Assembly (NCBI GenBank): GCA_015680685.1
Contig: MNCI01008366.1
Span: 581,295 to 645,294 of the forward strand
From: Gnetum montanum
Taxonomy: Eukaryota > Streptophyta > Gnetopsida > Gnetales > Gnetaceae
Direction of reading: 5' to 3'
DNA length: 64,000 bases
Within the stretch, counting starts at the first letter, position 1. Each line of letters opens with the position of its first letter. Position numbers and translations under genes: made by a program. Under the pieces are notes generated by a model. The model saw only the letters and a program-made list of their open reading frames with translations. It had not been told where the DNA came from and made no database searches. This document shows, piece by piece, positions 1 to 9,144 of this stretch.

Positions 1-165
1 CTGAAGGCTCTTGACTATTTGTTCATAACTTTTAATAATTTCTTCTTCTATGCAAGAGCAAGTGTGACATTGATAATGACCGGCTTGTCATATTTTAGAA
101 ATGCATATTTCATTCCTACTAGTAAAGCCTTTAACTCAAGGGGCTCTTTCTTAAAAGTTTGATGG
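1..165 (-). pseudogene. Start of Ty3/gypsy reverse transcriptase region (element E3), cut by window edge
   Basis: Read on the minus strand this stretch gives a peptide containing LELKALLVGMKYAFL followed by a KKLLKVMNK-like piece with in-frame stops. This matches the conserved linker that opens the reverse transcriptase region in plant Athila/Tat-type gypsy polyproteins (the LKPLPxHLKYAFL block, then the LLxVLRKHKKA block). It lies directly after the protease domain at 333-740, as expected. The rest of pol would be left of position 1. The stops show a dead copy. Confidence 0.7.
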
Positions 166-332
166 ATTTCCAACTCTCCCCAATCAATTTCAATTTTCAC
201 ATCAAAGAGTTGGTGATGAAGCTACTCCAACTTGTCCATGATTTTAACATATGAGCTAGTGAGGCTCTCATCTAGTTCCATGCATATTGTTGATCCAACC
301 TCATTATCCATTGTCAACCACTAAGTGCCCTC

Positions 333-740
333 CTATTTAGTGGCTACTACATATAGGCACCTTTGAATTTCTATTGTCTCTACACATTGGTTACATGCTT
401 GAAGCGATGTGTCTTTGATGGCCCATAGTCTTTGCATGCAATGGCACCCTATGCCACAATATGTGATGCATGGAATTCTCTTCTTCTCAATCTTTCCAAA
501 TTCATTTTCCTTGGAAATCTCCAAGGAAAGGTCTTGAATCCAAACTCTAACATCAATGGTGCTCAACCATGCTCTCCCCATGATGATAGGAAAGTTCCCT
601 TTGTAATTATCCACATGGATCACCAAGAAATTAGCAGGATAGGACCACCCATAAACGATAGTCACAATGTCTTCAACTAATCCTAAAGAAATAGTGATGG
701 ATTGGTCTACTAGCTCTAATATAATGTTGCTCTTTTTCAA
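333..740 (-). pseudogene. Decayed retropepsin (aspartic protease) domain of gypsy element E3
   Basis: The minus-strand reading frame carries the C-terminal half of a plant gypsy retropepsin: an ELVDQSITISLGLVEDIV block, a PANFLVI block and the FPIIMGRAWLSTID block that forms the second half of the protease fold. It aligns along its length with the better preserved protease of E2 at 23797-24384. Just upstream (about 750-800) the DSG active-site loop is damaged: the reading goes from KALLD almost directly into the following segment, so roughly the SGFGV part present in E2 is missing. The protein would have cut the Gag-Pol polyprotein; this copy could not. It lies between the gag tail and the reverse transcriptase start, the normal gypsy order. 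Confidence 0.8.
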
Positions 741-1525
741 TGGAGGCAGGTTCTAGGCTTTGTGCATTTCTTGTGAAATTAGGTTAAATCCAAAAGAGCC
801 TTACATGGTTTATTTTCAGTGATCTACAAGTAAATAAGAGGACTCCTTGGATCAGATCTCTTCTTGGGAAGATGATTGGTCTTGATCTAATTTGTGACTA
901 TGTGGGTCAACATGACAATGTATAATTGAGGAGTACTTTGGTTTGAAGGCTACTCGATGAGACTTTCAAAGATTAAAGTAGCAAGGTTAGTAGTCACAAG
1001 TGTTTGTGAGGGCTTCATATGGCTATTGGTTCTGAAGAATGACCTCTTGCAAGGCTTGGATTATGGACCACTTGGCTGAGGAGCCTGGCACAATTTTACT
1101 ACCCTTGTAGTGTTCCTTTGTTGTGGATGGGCAAGTATTTCACCTTGCATGAATGGAGCAAGTGGTAGAGAAGTTGATGATGGTGATGTAAGAGTGGATG
1201 GATGTTGAGGAGAATAGAAAGGAAACAGGGATTCCCCTTTTATAGGAGGTGCTTTGTAGTACTCTAGAGGGTATTAGTGGTGTGGAAAGAAAACATGACT
1301 AGAAGACTCATGTGAAGAAACTGGTTGTTGAATCTAGTACTCATAGGAATCAGGTTATCCATAAGGATACTGCTGCCTTGGAGGTAGCATCCCCCACAAC
1401 TATGGGTGTTGCCACTACTGATACTACTCTTGAGGTTGAGGTGGTGCTCTAGTCAAAAGTAAGCTTGTTGGTGGAATTGCTACTAATAGTTACCTTATGG
1501 ATAAGGCATCTTCCTGGATGCTTAT
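741..1525 (-). pseudogene. Gag C-terminal / protease linker of gypsy element E3 (first half)
   Basis: No long frame survives, but the nucleotide sequence follows the E2 segment 24400-24900 closely, for example the block around 1385-1500 (CCCCCA, ACTATGGGTGTTGCC, then a TACCTTATGGATAAGG-like stretch). On the minus strand this is a proline- and glutamine-rich gag tail broken by many stops. It ends at 1525, where the TGTAACACC insertion begins, and resumes at about 11380 with the residues YALNPRL. The two halves are contiguous in E2, which shows that 1526-11379 was inserted into it. Confidence 0.7.
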
Positions 1526-1926
1526 TGTAACACCCTACCCTAGCTAGGGCATGGTGATGCCTAGGATCATTAATAATCTTACAATGGAAGCATGATAACC
1601 AAAGCTAATGACATGTAGAAAAACATGATATTAAGGAAGGTCAAACTGCATAGAAATCCATGCCAAACCAAAACAAAACATACACTTTGATTTCTAAAAT
1701 TGCATGTCTCTACAAAAATAAAAAAAATGTATACTATACATGGAAATATACATTAACCAAGCACTAAAGATTTTTCCCTTCTCTACTCTCCCTCTCCATG
1801 CTCATCTGAGCTCTTGTGCCTTTCACGTGCAATTAAATAAAGTCAGTACATAACTAAGTGGGAAGCCTTTATACTTCCCTGCTAGATGGTTGACAAGTGC
1901 TACACTAGAGGAGAGGAGTGGGGTAC

Positions 1927-1931
1927 AAGAC
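1927..1931. repeat. Target site duplication of E1 (left copy, AAGAC)
   Basis: AAGAC here is repeated exactly at 9140-9144, immediately after the E1 3' LTR. A 5-bp duplication is the usual footprint of an LTR-retrotransposon integrase. Confidence 0.85.
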
Positions 1932-2750
1932 TAATGAATTGCAGTTTGCTAGGCCCCAATATCGGGTACGCGATATCGGGTATGCGATATTGCAGCCTGG
2001 ATACAATATCGTGACCTAGATACGATATCGTGTACACGATATCGTGATTCCTATGTTAGCCTATAAATACAGCACTTAGGCACATAGTGAGGAGATTATT
2101 AAAAGAGTTAGAAGTTCTTTTCTTTTGGCAGTTTAGTTTTTAGTTTCTTTCTTCCAGGCTAGTTATTCCCAATGCATGCCTGCAATGTGATGTTTGTAAT
2201 TGTTCGAGTGTGACATACTTGGACACGTGCATGACCAGTAATAAAGATTGAGATTACTTTCATCATTGCCACATTCACTTAGATTAATTTTTTTGGTCTA
2301 ATTATTTAATATCTTCTTTAGTTAATAGTTGATTTATTGTCATTTACTTTTCCAGTCATTAAGCAGAATGTGTACGTCTTAATCATAAGCGTTTAAGTGT
2401 GAATACTTGGCATGCTAGTAGTAATCCCACAAAGTCCAAGACGTGTACAAATGGTTAAGGATGAATACCATTTCCATAGGCTAATCTAGGTTTTACTCTT
2501 ATTATTAATCTAATGAATTTATCTTTTGTGTTATCAGGAGTAACATAAAGTTAGGACAACATCATATGCCTCACTCTGGACTAAACCACATGTGACAGAG
2601 CTATTACTAGTCCAGGTGGGAAGACAGTGAACTGTAATCAACGTATAATTGTCCAGGTGCCACAACTAGTCCATCCACGAAGTTTGACCAGATCGCACGT
2701 ACATGCTCGTATTCGTATGGTTAAGCATAGGGTTACCTCACTGCTCATCA
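1932..2750 (+). repeat. 5' LTR of E1
   Basis: 819 bp, aligning end to end with 8355-9139. The first dinucleotide has changed from TG to TA; the end is CTCATCA. U3 holds six ATATC-centred palindromic units at 1958-2044, then a TATA box (TATAAATA, 2062-2069). An AATAAA signal follows about 180 bp later in R (near 2241). The CTCGTATTCGTATGG...CTCATCA U5 end is shared with the LTRs of E2, E3 and the solo LTRs at 26417, 30416 and 38730. Compared with the 3' LTR it has a net 47 bp more in the palindrome array and lacks a 13-bp stretch near 2200. Confidence 0.88.
1958..2044 (+). promoter_or_regulatory. Six-unit ATATC palindrome array in U3 of E1 5' LTR
   Basis: Six cores (AATATC, GATATC, GATATT, AATATC, GATATC, GATATC) are set in CG-rich flanks such as TACGCGATATCGG and TACACGATATCGTG. 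The array stops 18 bp before the TATA box. Each unit is close to self-complementary. The position, directly upstream of the core promoter, suggests binding sites for a dimeric transcription factor; that role is inference. Confidence 0.75.
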
Positions 2751-2751
2751 T

Positions 2752-2769
2752 TGGTGTTGTTTCTAGGGA
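2752..2769 (+). other. Primer binding site of E1 (tRNA-Asp type, decayed)
   Basis: One base after the 5' LTR the sequence TGGTGTTGTTTCTAGGGA lines up with the complement of the plant tRNA-Asp 3' end (TGGCGCCGTTGCCGGGGA). The six differences are mostly C-to-T. E2 has a better preserved site at the same position. Confidence 0.65.
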
Positions 2770-2875
2770 TGGTGCTAGTTATCTAGATTGGTTATATTAC
2801 ACAAGATCGTTGTAACAAGGTATTAACAGTATATCTTTCAAGAAGTATCCAAACACACACCACGAATTAACAACA

Positions 2876-3220
2876 ATGTCTTACTCACGTGGAAATGATT
2901 ATGAGCCACATAGTGCACCTATTCATTAGAGACCTAATGAATTATACAATGAAGAAGATTGGAGTGATCCACCTTATGAAGGGGTTTTTCATGACCATGG
3001 CCACCCTAATGATACTCAAAGACTACATTCACCGAAGGCAGACAATCCTGAAGAAGATGACATTAGTCCTAAACTAGGGGAGGAATCAAGGTCTAAGACC
3101 TCCTTGGTACTTAGAAAAGATAAATCAAGGGACCATAAGGAACATTATAAAAGCCATGGATATCCTACCAATTCCTCCTTTTCATCTTCCCCCTCACACT
3201 CCAACATCCACACAATCTAG
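2876..3220 (+). pseudogene. Short decayed frame in E1 leader, function unknown
   Basis: From the ATG at 2876 a frame opens MSYSRGNDYEPHSAP, meets one stop at codon 18, then runs about 95 codons more to a double stop near 3220. The peptide is hydrophilic and acidic, with an EEDWSDPPYEG piece, an EEDD patch and a serine-rich end. It sits where a gag start would lie, and its low-complexity charged nature would fit a gag N-terminal tail, but no gag core follows. I do not recognise it. Confidence 0.4.
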
Positions 3221-4866
3221 TGAATTCACCAATGTGAAGGAACACATAGATCCATGCATACTGCCATATAGTCAAAGGTGCCATAGTGGGCTGAATTTCC
3301 CTCATAATGTACACACGCCATCTAACCTACCCCATTATGCTTTCTATACTCAGGTGTGTGACCAACAATTTCTCTAACTAGCCACCATAACACCAGTAGA
3401 CACCCAGTGGCTAGGGCATGATGGGCCCCTAACATTTCATACATGCATGGAACCTACTCATCCACTTATTAATCCTAGCCACAACTAAATGTTTAATCAT
3501 GGGGATCACCACCATTCTAATTTCCAAGATTTTTAAGTGTTATTTTATCTTTTTGTTTTACGATTTTTTGTCATTTCTCTATTTCTTTTACTTTTTCTGA
3601 TTGTTGTTTTCAATTTACCATCATAATCTTGACTGTGAATAAGTTGATCATGTTGCCCATTAAGGTGAGATTTTTCTCTATGTTGTCTAGTCATAAGGGA
3701 CTAATTTTCTAGACATTGAGACCATGGCATCCATCCACTCATTCCATTAATAAGAGGTTCGTGCTTTGGTCACAATGGTAATCTTTTTCATCATCTGACT
3801 ATAAATAATTTGATAATCATTGTGTTTGGAGAGTCGAGTAAAGGACCAAGGTGGAATGACAAGGGTGTGACATCAAGGGGATTCGTAAATTCTCTTTGGC
3901 TTCTTTCATATGTTCTATCATGTTGCCGAGGTTGTAACTATATCCTTGTAGATCTAACAAGAAATGAAAGTAAGAGCAACTCAAATGGCACTAAATAAGC
4001 TTCTGTAGGTTCCATTGCAAAGACATGTACCCATACTTGAAGGTAGGTGACTTCATAGAGCCAAATACAAATAAAAAAAAGAGTGAAAGAGAAGAAAAAA
4101 AAAAGGAAAAGAAGAAAGGAAAAAAAGAAAGAAAGGAAGAGAATGAACCACCATGATGCTCCTCTCTTGCTCCTCCCTTGAACAAAATGCCAAGTGATGT
4201 TACACTTTTGCAACTTTGGTAGGCTTATGGTTGTTTGTCAATGGGATGAAGTGATGCAGTGTCACTGTAGTGTGGTATGAACATGGTCTAGAACTTGGAA
4301 ATCTATACACATGGTTATTTAATCACTAATTACTCACAATATTTCATTGTGACCATCATGAGAAACCTCATGTCCCAATTTTTGCAATCCCGTTTGTGTC
4401 CATCCCATCTCATTGTCCGAGTGTTCATAACTTATGGTTGTTATAAAGTAGAGTTATTATCTCAACTCGATGGTTTTAACATGTGTGTTTTTTTCACAAG
4501 TATATGTTGCATGCAACTTCTCTGGTGCCTATGGACATTAAAGGTGTGGTTCCACAAGGACATCATAAAAGGATCCACTTGTGTAACTTTTGTAACTTGT
4601 CCATGTTGCACATGACACATTATTTTACACCCTCCGACTACTTACCTAAGTGCACTATCCTTTCCCTTATCATTGTAATCAATCGTTCCTCAACAATTAC
4701 TCTACACCCTTCATCCTAGCCCCTTTTCGCAAATTTTCATATATGATCCCACCATGACATACTTTTGGTACCTCAAAATTAATTTTTTACATACCCCAAA
4801 GCTTACATATCAAAAATTTATTATTCCCACTCAGTCCTTGCATTCAATGAATTTTGATGGGGACAT
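3221..4866. other. Non-coding internal part of E1
   Basis: No gene seen. There is a purine-rich stretch around 4070-4140 (many A and G), which on the minus strand only mimics a phenylalanine-rich frame. The rest is AT-rich with short random frames. Confidence 0.5.
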
Positions 4867-4952
4867 GATATCGCGTATGCGATATCGTGTCCAACGTGAT
4901 ACTAGGTACCTATATTGGGTACGTGATATCGTGTCCCCCCTCCCTATATATA
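4867..4952 (+). promoter_or_regulatory. Internal palindrome array plus TATA box in E1
   Basis: GATATC units at 4867-4872, about 4881-4886 and 4925-4930, with weaker units between, in the same CG-rich setting as the LTR arrays, are followed by a TATATATA box at 4945-4952. The sequence after the TATA box does not resemble the R-U5 part of the family LTR, so this is not simply a nested solo LTR. It lies about 470 bp upstream of the ATG of the large E1 ORF and could be a separate promoter for it; that is inference. Confidence 0.55.
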
Positions 4953-5419
4953 CTCATGGCCCTATCCACTTCAAGTTCATTTCTCTCATTTGACACTAGG
5001 GGAGTTGTTGAAATTTTCCTTTACAACTTAGAGCTTTACATCTCTATCTTCCAAGAACAATGTCTTGCTCCCTAACATTCTGATTTCAATTCTATTTGAT
5101 CCTAGTTGAACCCAAAGTGTTCTACTTAGTCATGAGGAAGTACTGTAGTGGGAAGTGCACAAACTTTTTTTGAAATTTGCAACTTTTGAAGGATATTATA
5201 AGGGTAAGAAATTCAATGTTTTAATGCCAATCACCCAGGCCACCTAAATGATTGTAAGGTCAAAAATAATACCTTTTGGAGCCACTTCTTGAAAATATTT
5301 TTAACTCTAAAAATCACACTACGTAATTATGAATTGTTAATTAAGGCAATGAGTAAGGTATGAATTGATAAAAATTTCTCTACACAACCTTAGTAAGAAT
5401 GATTTCTGTGTGATTACAG

Positions 5420-8188
5420 ATGGCCCCAAAAAGAGGAGATTGAGCAGGACCTTCCCAAGGAGCAACTAAACACCCAACAAAAGGTAAAGGCCAAGAACTT
5501 CATGTAGAACATGTAGAGTAGGAGGCCCACTCATTCAACATTCATTAGGAAACCCTTGCGACAGTGCAATCTAGCCACGTAGAAGGTGGCAAAGTTAGAT
5601 CCCCAGAACCCGGGCAACATCTTATGTTGTCCCTTGAATTTCTCCAAGCCATTCAAGAGAAGTCCATCTTTGTAGTTGTGAAGCTTAATTTTGGGCCTTT
5701 CACTGAGTTTGCCCTTGAACCAATGAAGACTAAACTTATGGTGTCTCCACTATTGCCCATTCTCTCAAAAAGTGATAATTGGTATTTGGGTGAAACATAC
5801 CAATTCTAGCATGACAAGGAGGAAGGCACTGTTGCCAATGTAAGTGGTGTTTTTATTGATTTTTCTACAAAGGCCATTGCAGAGGTCTTAAATCTTCTAA
5901 ACGAAGGATCAAAAGTTGCTCATTTGTCCACTCACTCAAATGTAGATGTAAGGAAATTATGGTTGAAACAAGCTTATGACATGGAGAATAAAATTTATGG
6001 AGAATTAACCCTAGAAGAAAGGATTACTTTAAAATTAGCACTTATCACATTTCCCCCACCAAAGGTTTAAACAGATTATCTACTTATGCGGTGTCGAGCA
6101 ATGTGATTTTGATGGAAAAATTTAATGTGAATCTACCCCATTTATATCTAACGAAAATATTAAGGCAATTTGAAGAAAGAAAAACTAGGAAGCTTGCCTT
6201 TCCTTTCCCTTTTCTTATCAAGAAGTTGTGCAGACATGTTGAAATCTTGGGCTACACAAATGATGTTCCTAGAAAAGCCCAAAATGCTTCATATGTTGAA
6301 CTGCTCAAACCACCAATGCTAAGGAAAGAGGTTGGCAAGCAATTGAAGCAAGAGGAAGAGTGAACGGTTGGGCCCATTACACCTCAAATGGCAAGACCCA
6401 GCCAACAACAAGAAGTGGGGCCTAACACACAACCCATAAGCTAGCAAGTCTAACAATTGCCACCACCACAACAAGACTATCTGTTGTTTATCAACCACCT
6501 CCAAACAATTGCTAAGATGGTCAATTGGGAAAGTTGTGATGTCAAAAACCTATTTAGGGTCATTAATGATGTTTTACAGCCCACTGTTTTGGCTAATCCT
6601 ACAAGTGGGCATATTTCATTAATTTTAGGAGGAGAGTCCCAATGTTCTTAACAGATCTCTGGGAATGCCACATCCTTCTAAGTCAAATTGGAAACTAGTG
6701 AAGGTGCCACGGTTGTCGTCATGTAGCACTAAGATGTAGCAGGTGCAGCAAAGGTGGTCACAAACCACATCAAAGAATCATTTAACGACCCTGTTGTGCC
6801 ATTAACAAATTTCACGGGAGCATGTGATGCTCAAGTTTTGGTTGGTTCCTCAATGCCTCCTGCAAAACATGAGGATGTTTTGGATTGCTTGCTACAAAAA
6901 AGAGAAGTTATGACATCCTTGTTTGACATCCCCTAAGATGTCATAGTGACATAATCAAACCTCATTTCCACCAAAGGAAAATTGGTCATGGCTAAAGTTA
7001 GGGCCAAGCACGTGAAAGTAAAGTTGCAAAGATTGCAAGAAAAGCTCATCAACATACAAGCTAAATGAAGGGATCCTTCCCAATTTATCACAGTTGACCA
7101 ATTAGATGTTTTTAGAACCATGCAACTAAATAAATTGTTGGAAGAAAATAAAAAAGTTGCAAGGGAGAAAGAACAGGCTGATTGGGATGCTTCAAAGGCA
7201 CAAGCTCAAATGTATGCATACACTAAAGCTCTCAAGGCCTTACAAGAGGAGAACAAACTACTTGCTATTGAAAATCTTCAGTTGACAATAGTTGAGAAAC
7301 AGAAGAACGTTTCGAAGAAAGTTTCTAACAAATGCGAGAACAATTAGTTCAGGTCAACCAAGACATGAATTGCTTAGCCAAGGAGAATAGAACCCTCTCC
7401 ATGAAGGAGGTTCACGCCATCCATCCAAAGATGAAAATAGAGATAAGTGCATGGCAAAATGAGGCTAAGAAGCATGAGAAGTTAAAAAAACACTTCCGTG
7501 CTCAGGTGGGGATGTACAAGGAAATCATCAAAAAGGAGATTCGTATGGATAAGGCTCACATTAATTCTTTTAGTGCTCAACACATTGATTGGTGAGTTGT
7601 ACTAGATACTTATTCCTTCGTCCACCAAATAGAACTAAAAAGTCAAGACCTACAGATTCAAGACTTAACAGAGTACATGGAGTTAGCAAATCTGCGATAT
7701 GCCAACTTGGCCATGTTAACAGCAAAGTGCCTGAGAACTGAACTGGAGAAGTAGGTAGCTACCACTTATGTTAAGAATGAGACAAAGTTTTCCAAACATA
7801 AGAAAACATTGCAAAAATTAGAAGTTGCAAACTCTGAATTAGAAGTGGTCAAAGCAAGCTACCATAACCAAAAAGATGTAGTAGCAAACTTGGCTCAATG
7901 GCTAACAAATTACTAGGAATTACAAGACAAAGCTAGAACCTATGAGGAGGAACGACGGTAGTTTGCTATGTGGTATGTCAAAGCAAACCAAATGTTTCCA
8001 CAGCTATCGTGTCCATGGGAGGTGCCAGCTCCATCAAACATTGGAACATCAGCATGGACTGTGCATGATCCTTAGATAGAAAAAGAAAAACTACAGGTGC
8101 TTCTCACCCATCAACAATCTTAGAAGCCTACAAGGTTAGACAAAGGGAAAGCACCAATGGAGGAGCCACCAACTCCGAAAACCACATG
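5420..8188 (+). pseudogene. Large decayed E1 ORF: plant-transposon-protein-like N-terminal part plus coiled coils
   Basis: Starting at ATG 5420 (MAPKRGD...AGPSQGATK) a coding trace of about 920 codons runs to 8188, with one frame change near 6070-6090, another near 7330-7345, and about twenty stops, many explainable as CAG/CAA or CGA turned into TAG/TAA or TGA. The first 300 residues contain VFIDFSTKAIAEVLNL, LTLEERITLKLAL and FPFPFLIKKLCRHVEILG, a layout recalling the N-terminal region of 'putative plant transposon protein' families found in gymnosperm and angiosperm retroelements. A proline/glutamine-rich linker follows (6360-6480). Then long heptad-rich segments (about 7000-7950) contain LLEENKKVAREKEQADWDAS and KALKALQEENKLLAIENLQL. 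The end is proline-rich (KGKAPMEEPPTPKTT). No zinc knuckle, protease or polymerase motif is seen. It lies just before the polypurine tract, where Athila/Tat elements carry their extra third ORF. The family assignment is tentative. Confidence 0.6.
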
Positions 8189-8344
8189 AGTTCCAACATT
8201 TTGCATTTTTTATTTTATGTTTTGTGTCCAATTTTTGTGTTTTCCATACTATGGCATGGTTAGTTAATAATCCCATACCTTCATAATGTTTTGTAAGAGA
8301 CTCATTTCTCATTGTATTAACTTAAGGATGAGTTTTTATTTAGT

Positions 8345-8354
8345 CATGGGGGTA
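8345..8354 (+). other. Polypurine tract of E1
   Basis: CATGGGGGTA directly precedes the 3' LTR. The same string, on the opposite strand, precedes the E2 3' LTR at 21587, and the roughly 80 bp upstream are also shared between the two elements (AATCCCATACCTTC, GATGAGTTTTTATT). Confidence 0.7.
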
Positions 8355-9139
8355 TGATGAATCATGGTTTGCCAAGCCCCAATATCAAGTACACGATATC
8401 GCAGCTTGGATACGATATCGTGATTCTTGTGTTAGCCTATAAAAATAGCACTCAGGTGCACAACGAGGAGATTATTAAGAGAGTTAGAAGTTCTTTTCTT
8501 TTGGTAGTTTAGTTTTCACTTTCCTTCTTCCAAGCTAGTTATTCCAAGTGCATGTCCACCATGTGATGTTTATAATTGTATGGCACCTTTGTTCGAGTGT
8601 GACATACTTGGACACGTGCATGACTAGCAATAAAGATCGAGATTACTTTCATCACTGTAGCATTCACTTAGATTAATTTCATTGGTTTAGTTATTTAATG
8701 TCTTCTTTAGTTAATAGTTGATTTATTGTTATTTACTTTTCCCATCATTAAGCAGAATGTGTACGCCTTAATCACGAGTGTTTAAGTGTGAATAACTGGC
8801 ACGCTAGTAGTAATCCCATGAAGTCCAAGGTGTATACAAATGGTTAAGGATGGATACCATTTCCATATGCTAATCTAGGTTTTACTCTTATTATTAATTT
8901 AATCAATTTATCTTTTATGTTATAAGGAGTAACATAGAGTTAGGACAACATCATATGCCTCACTATGAACTAAATCATATGTGACCAAGCTACTACTAGT
9001 CCAGGTGAGAAGATAGTGAACTGTGATCAACATATAACTTTCTAGATGCCACAACTAGTGCATCCACGAAGTTTGACTGGATCGCGCGTACATGCTCGTA
9101 TTTGTATGGTTGAGCATAGAGGTATCTCATCGCTCATCA
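8355..9139 (+). repeat. 3' LTR of E1
   Basis: 785 bp, starting TGATGAATC and ending CTCATCA. The U3 array has only three ATATC cores (8381-8420), followed by a TATAAAAA box at 8438-8445. It carries 13 bp (near 8580) missing from the 5' LTR. The target duplication AAGAC follows at 9140-9144. Confidence 0.88.
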
Positions 9140-9144
9140 AAGAC

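Larger units (their letters stand above)
1932..9139 (+). mobile_element. Complete LTR retrotransposon E1, gag-pol-less, with its own coiled-coil ORF
   Basis: A 7.2 kb plus-strand element bounded by two homologous LTRs (1932-2750 and 8355-9139) and a perfect 5-bp target duplication AAGAC (1927-1931 and 9140-9144). It has a decayed tRNA-Asp type primer site just after the 5' LTR and a CATGGGGGTA polypurine tract just before the 3' LTR. The LTR ends, primer site and polypurine tract match E2, which carries gag and protease, so E1 was probably mobilised by proteins of such relatives. Inside there is no retropepsin, reverse transcriptase, RNase H or integrase motif. It holds a short decayed frame (2876-3220), an internal palindrome/TATA module (4867-4952) and a 2.8 kb decayed ORF (5420-8188). 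The two LTRs have visibly diverged, mainly by transitions, so the insertion is old. Confidence 0.88.

Noticed and set aside
3938-4213. Phenylalanine-rich minus-strand frame that looks like a membrane protein
   Set aside because: It is the translation of a purine-rich low-complexity stretch inside E1; no other coding sign.
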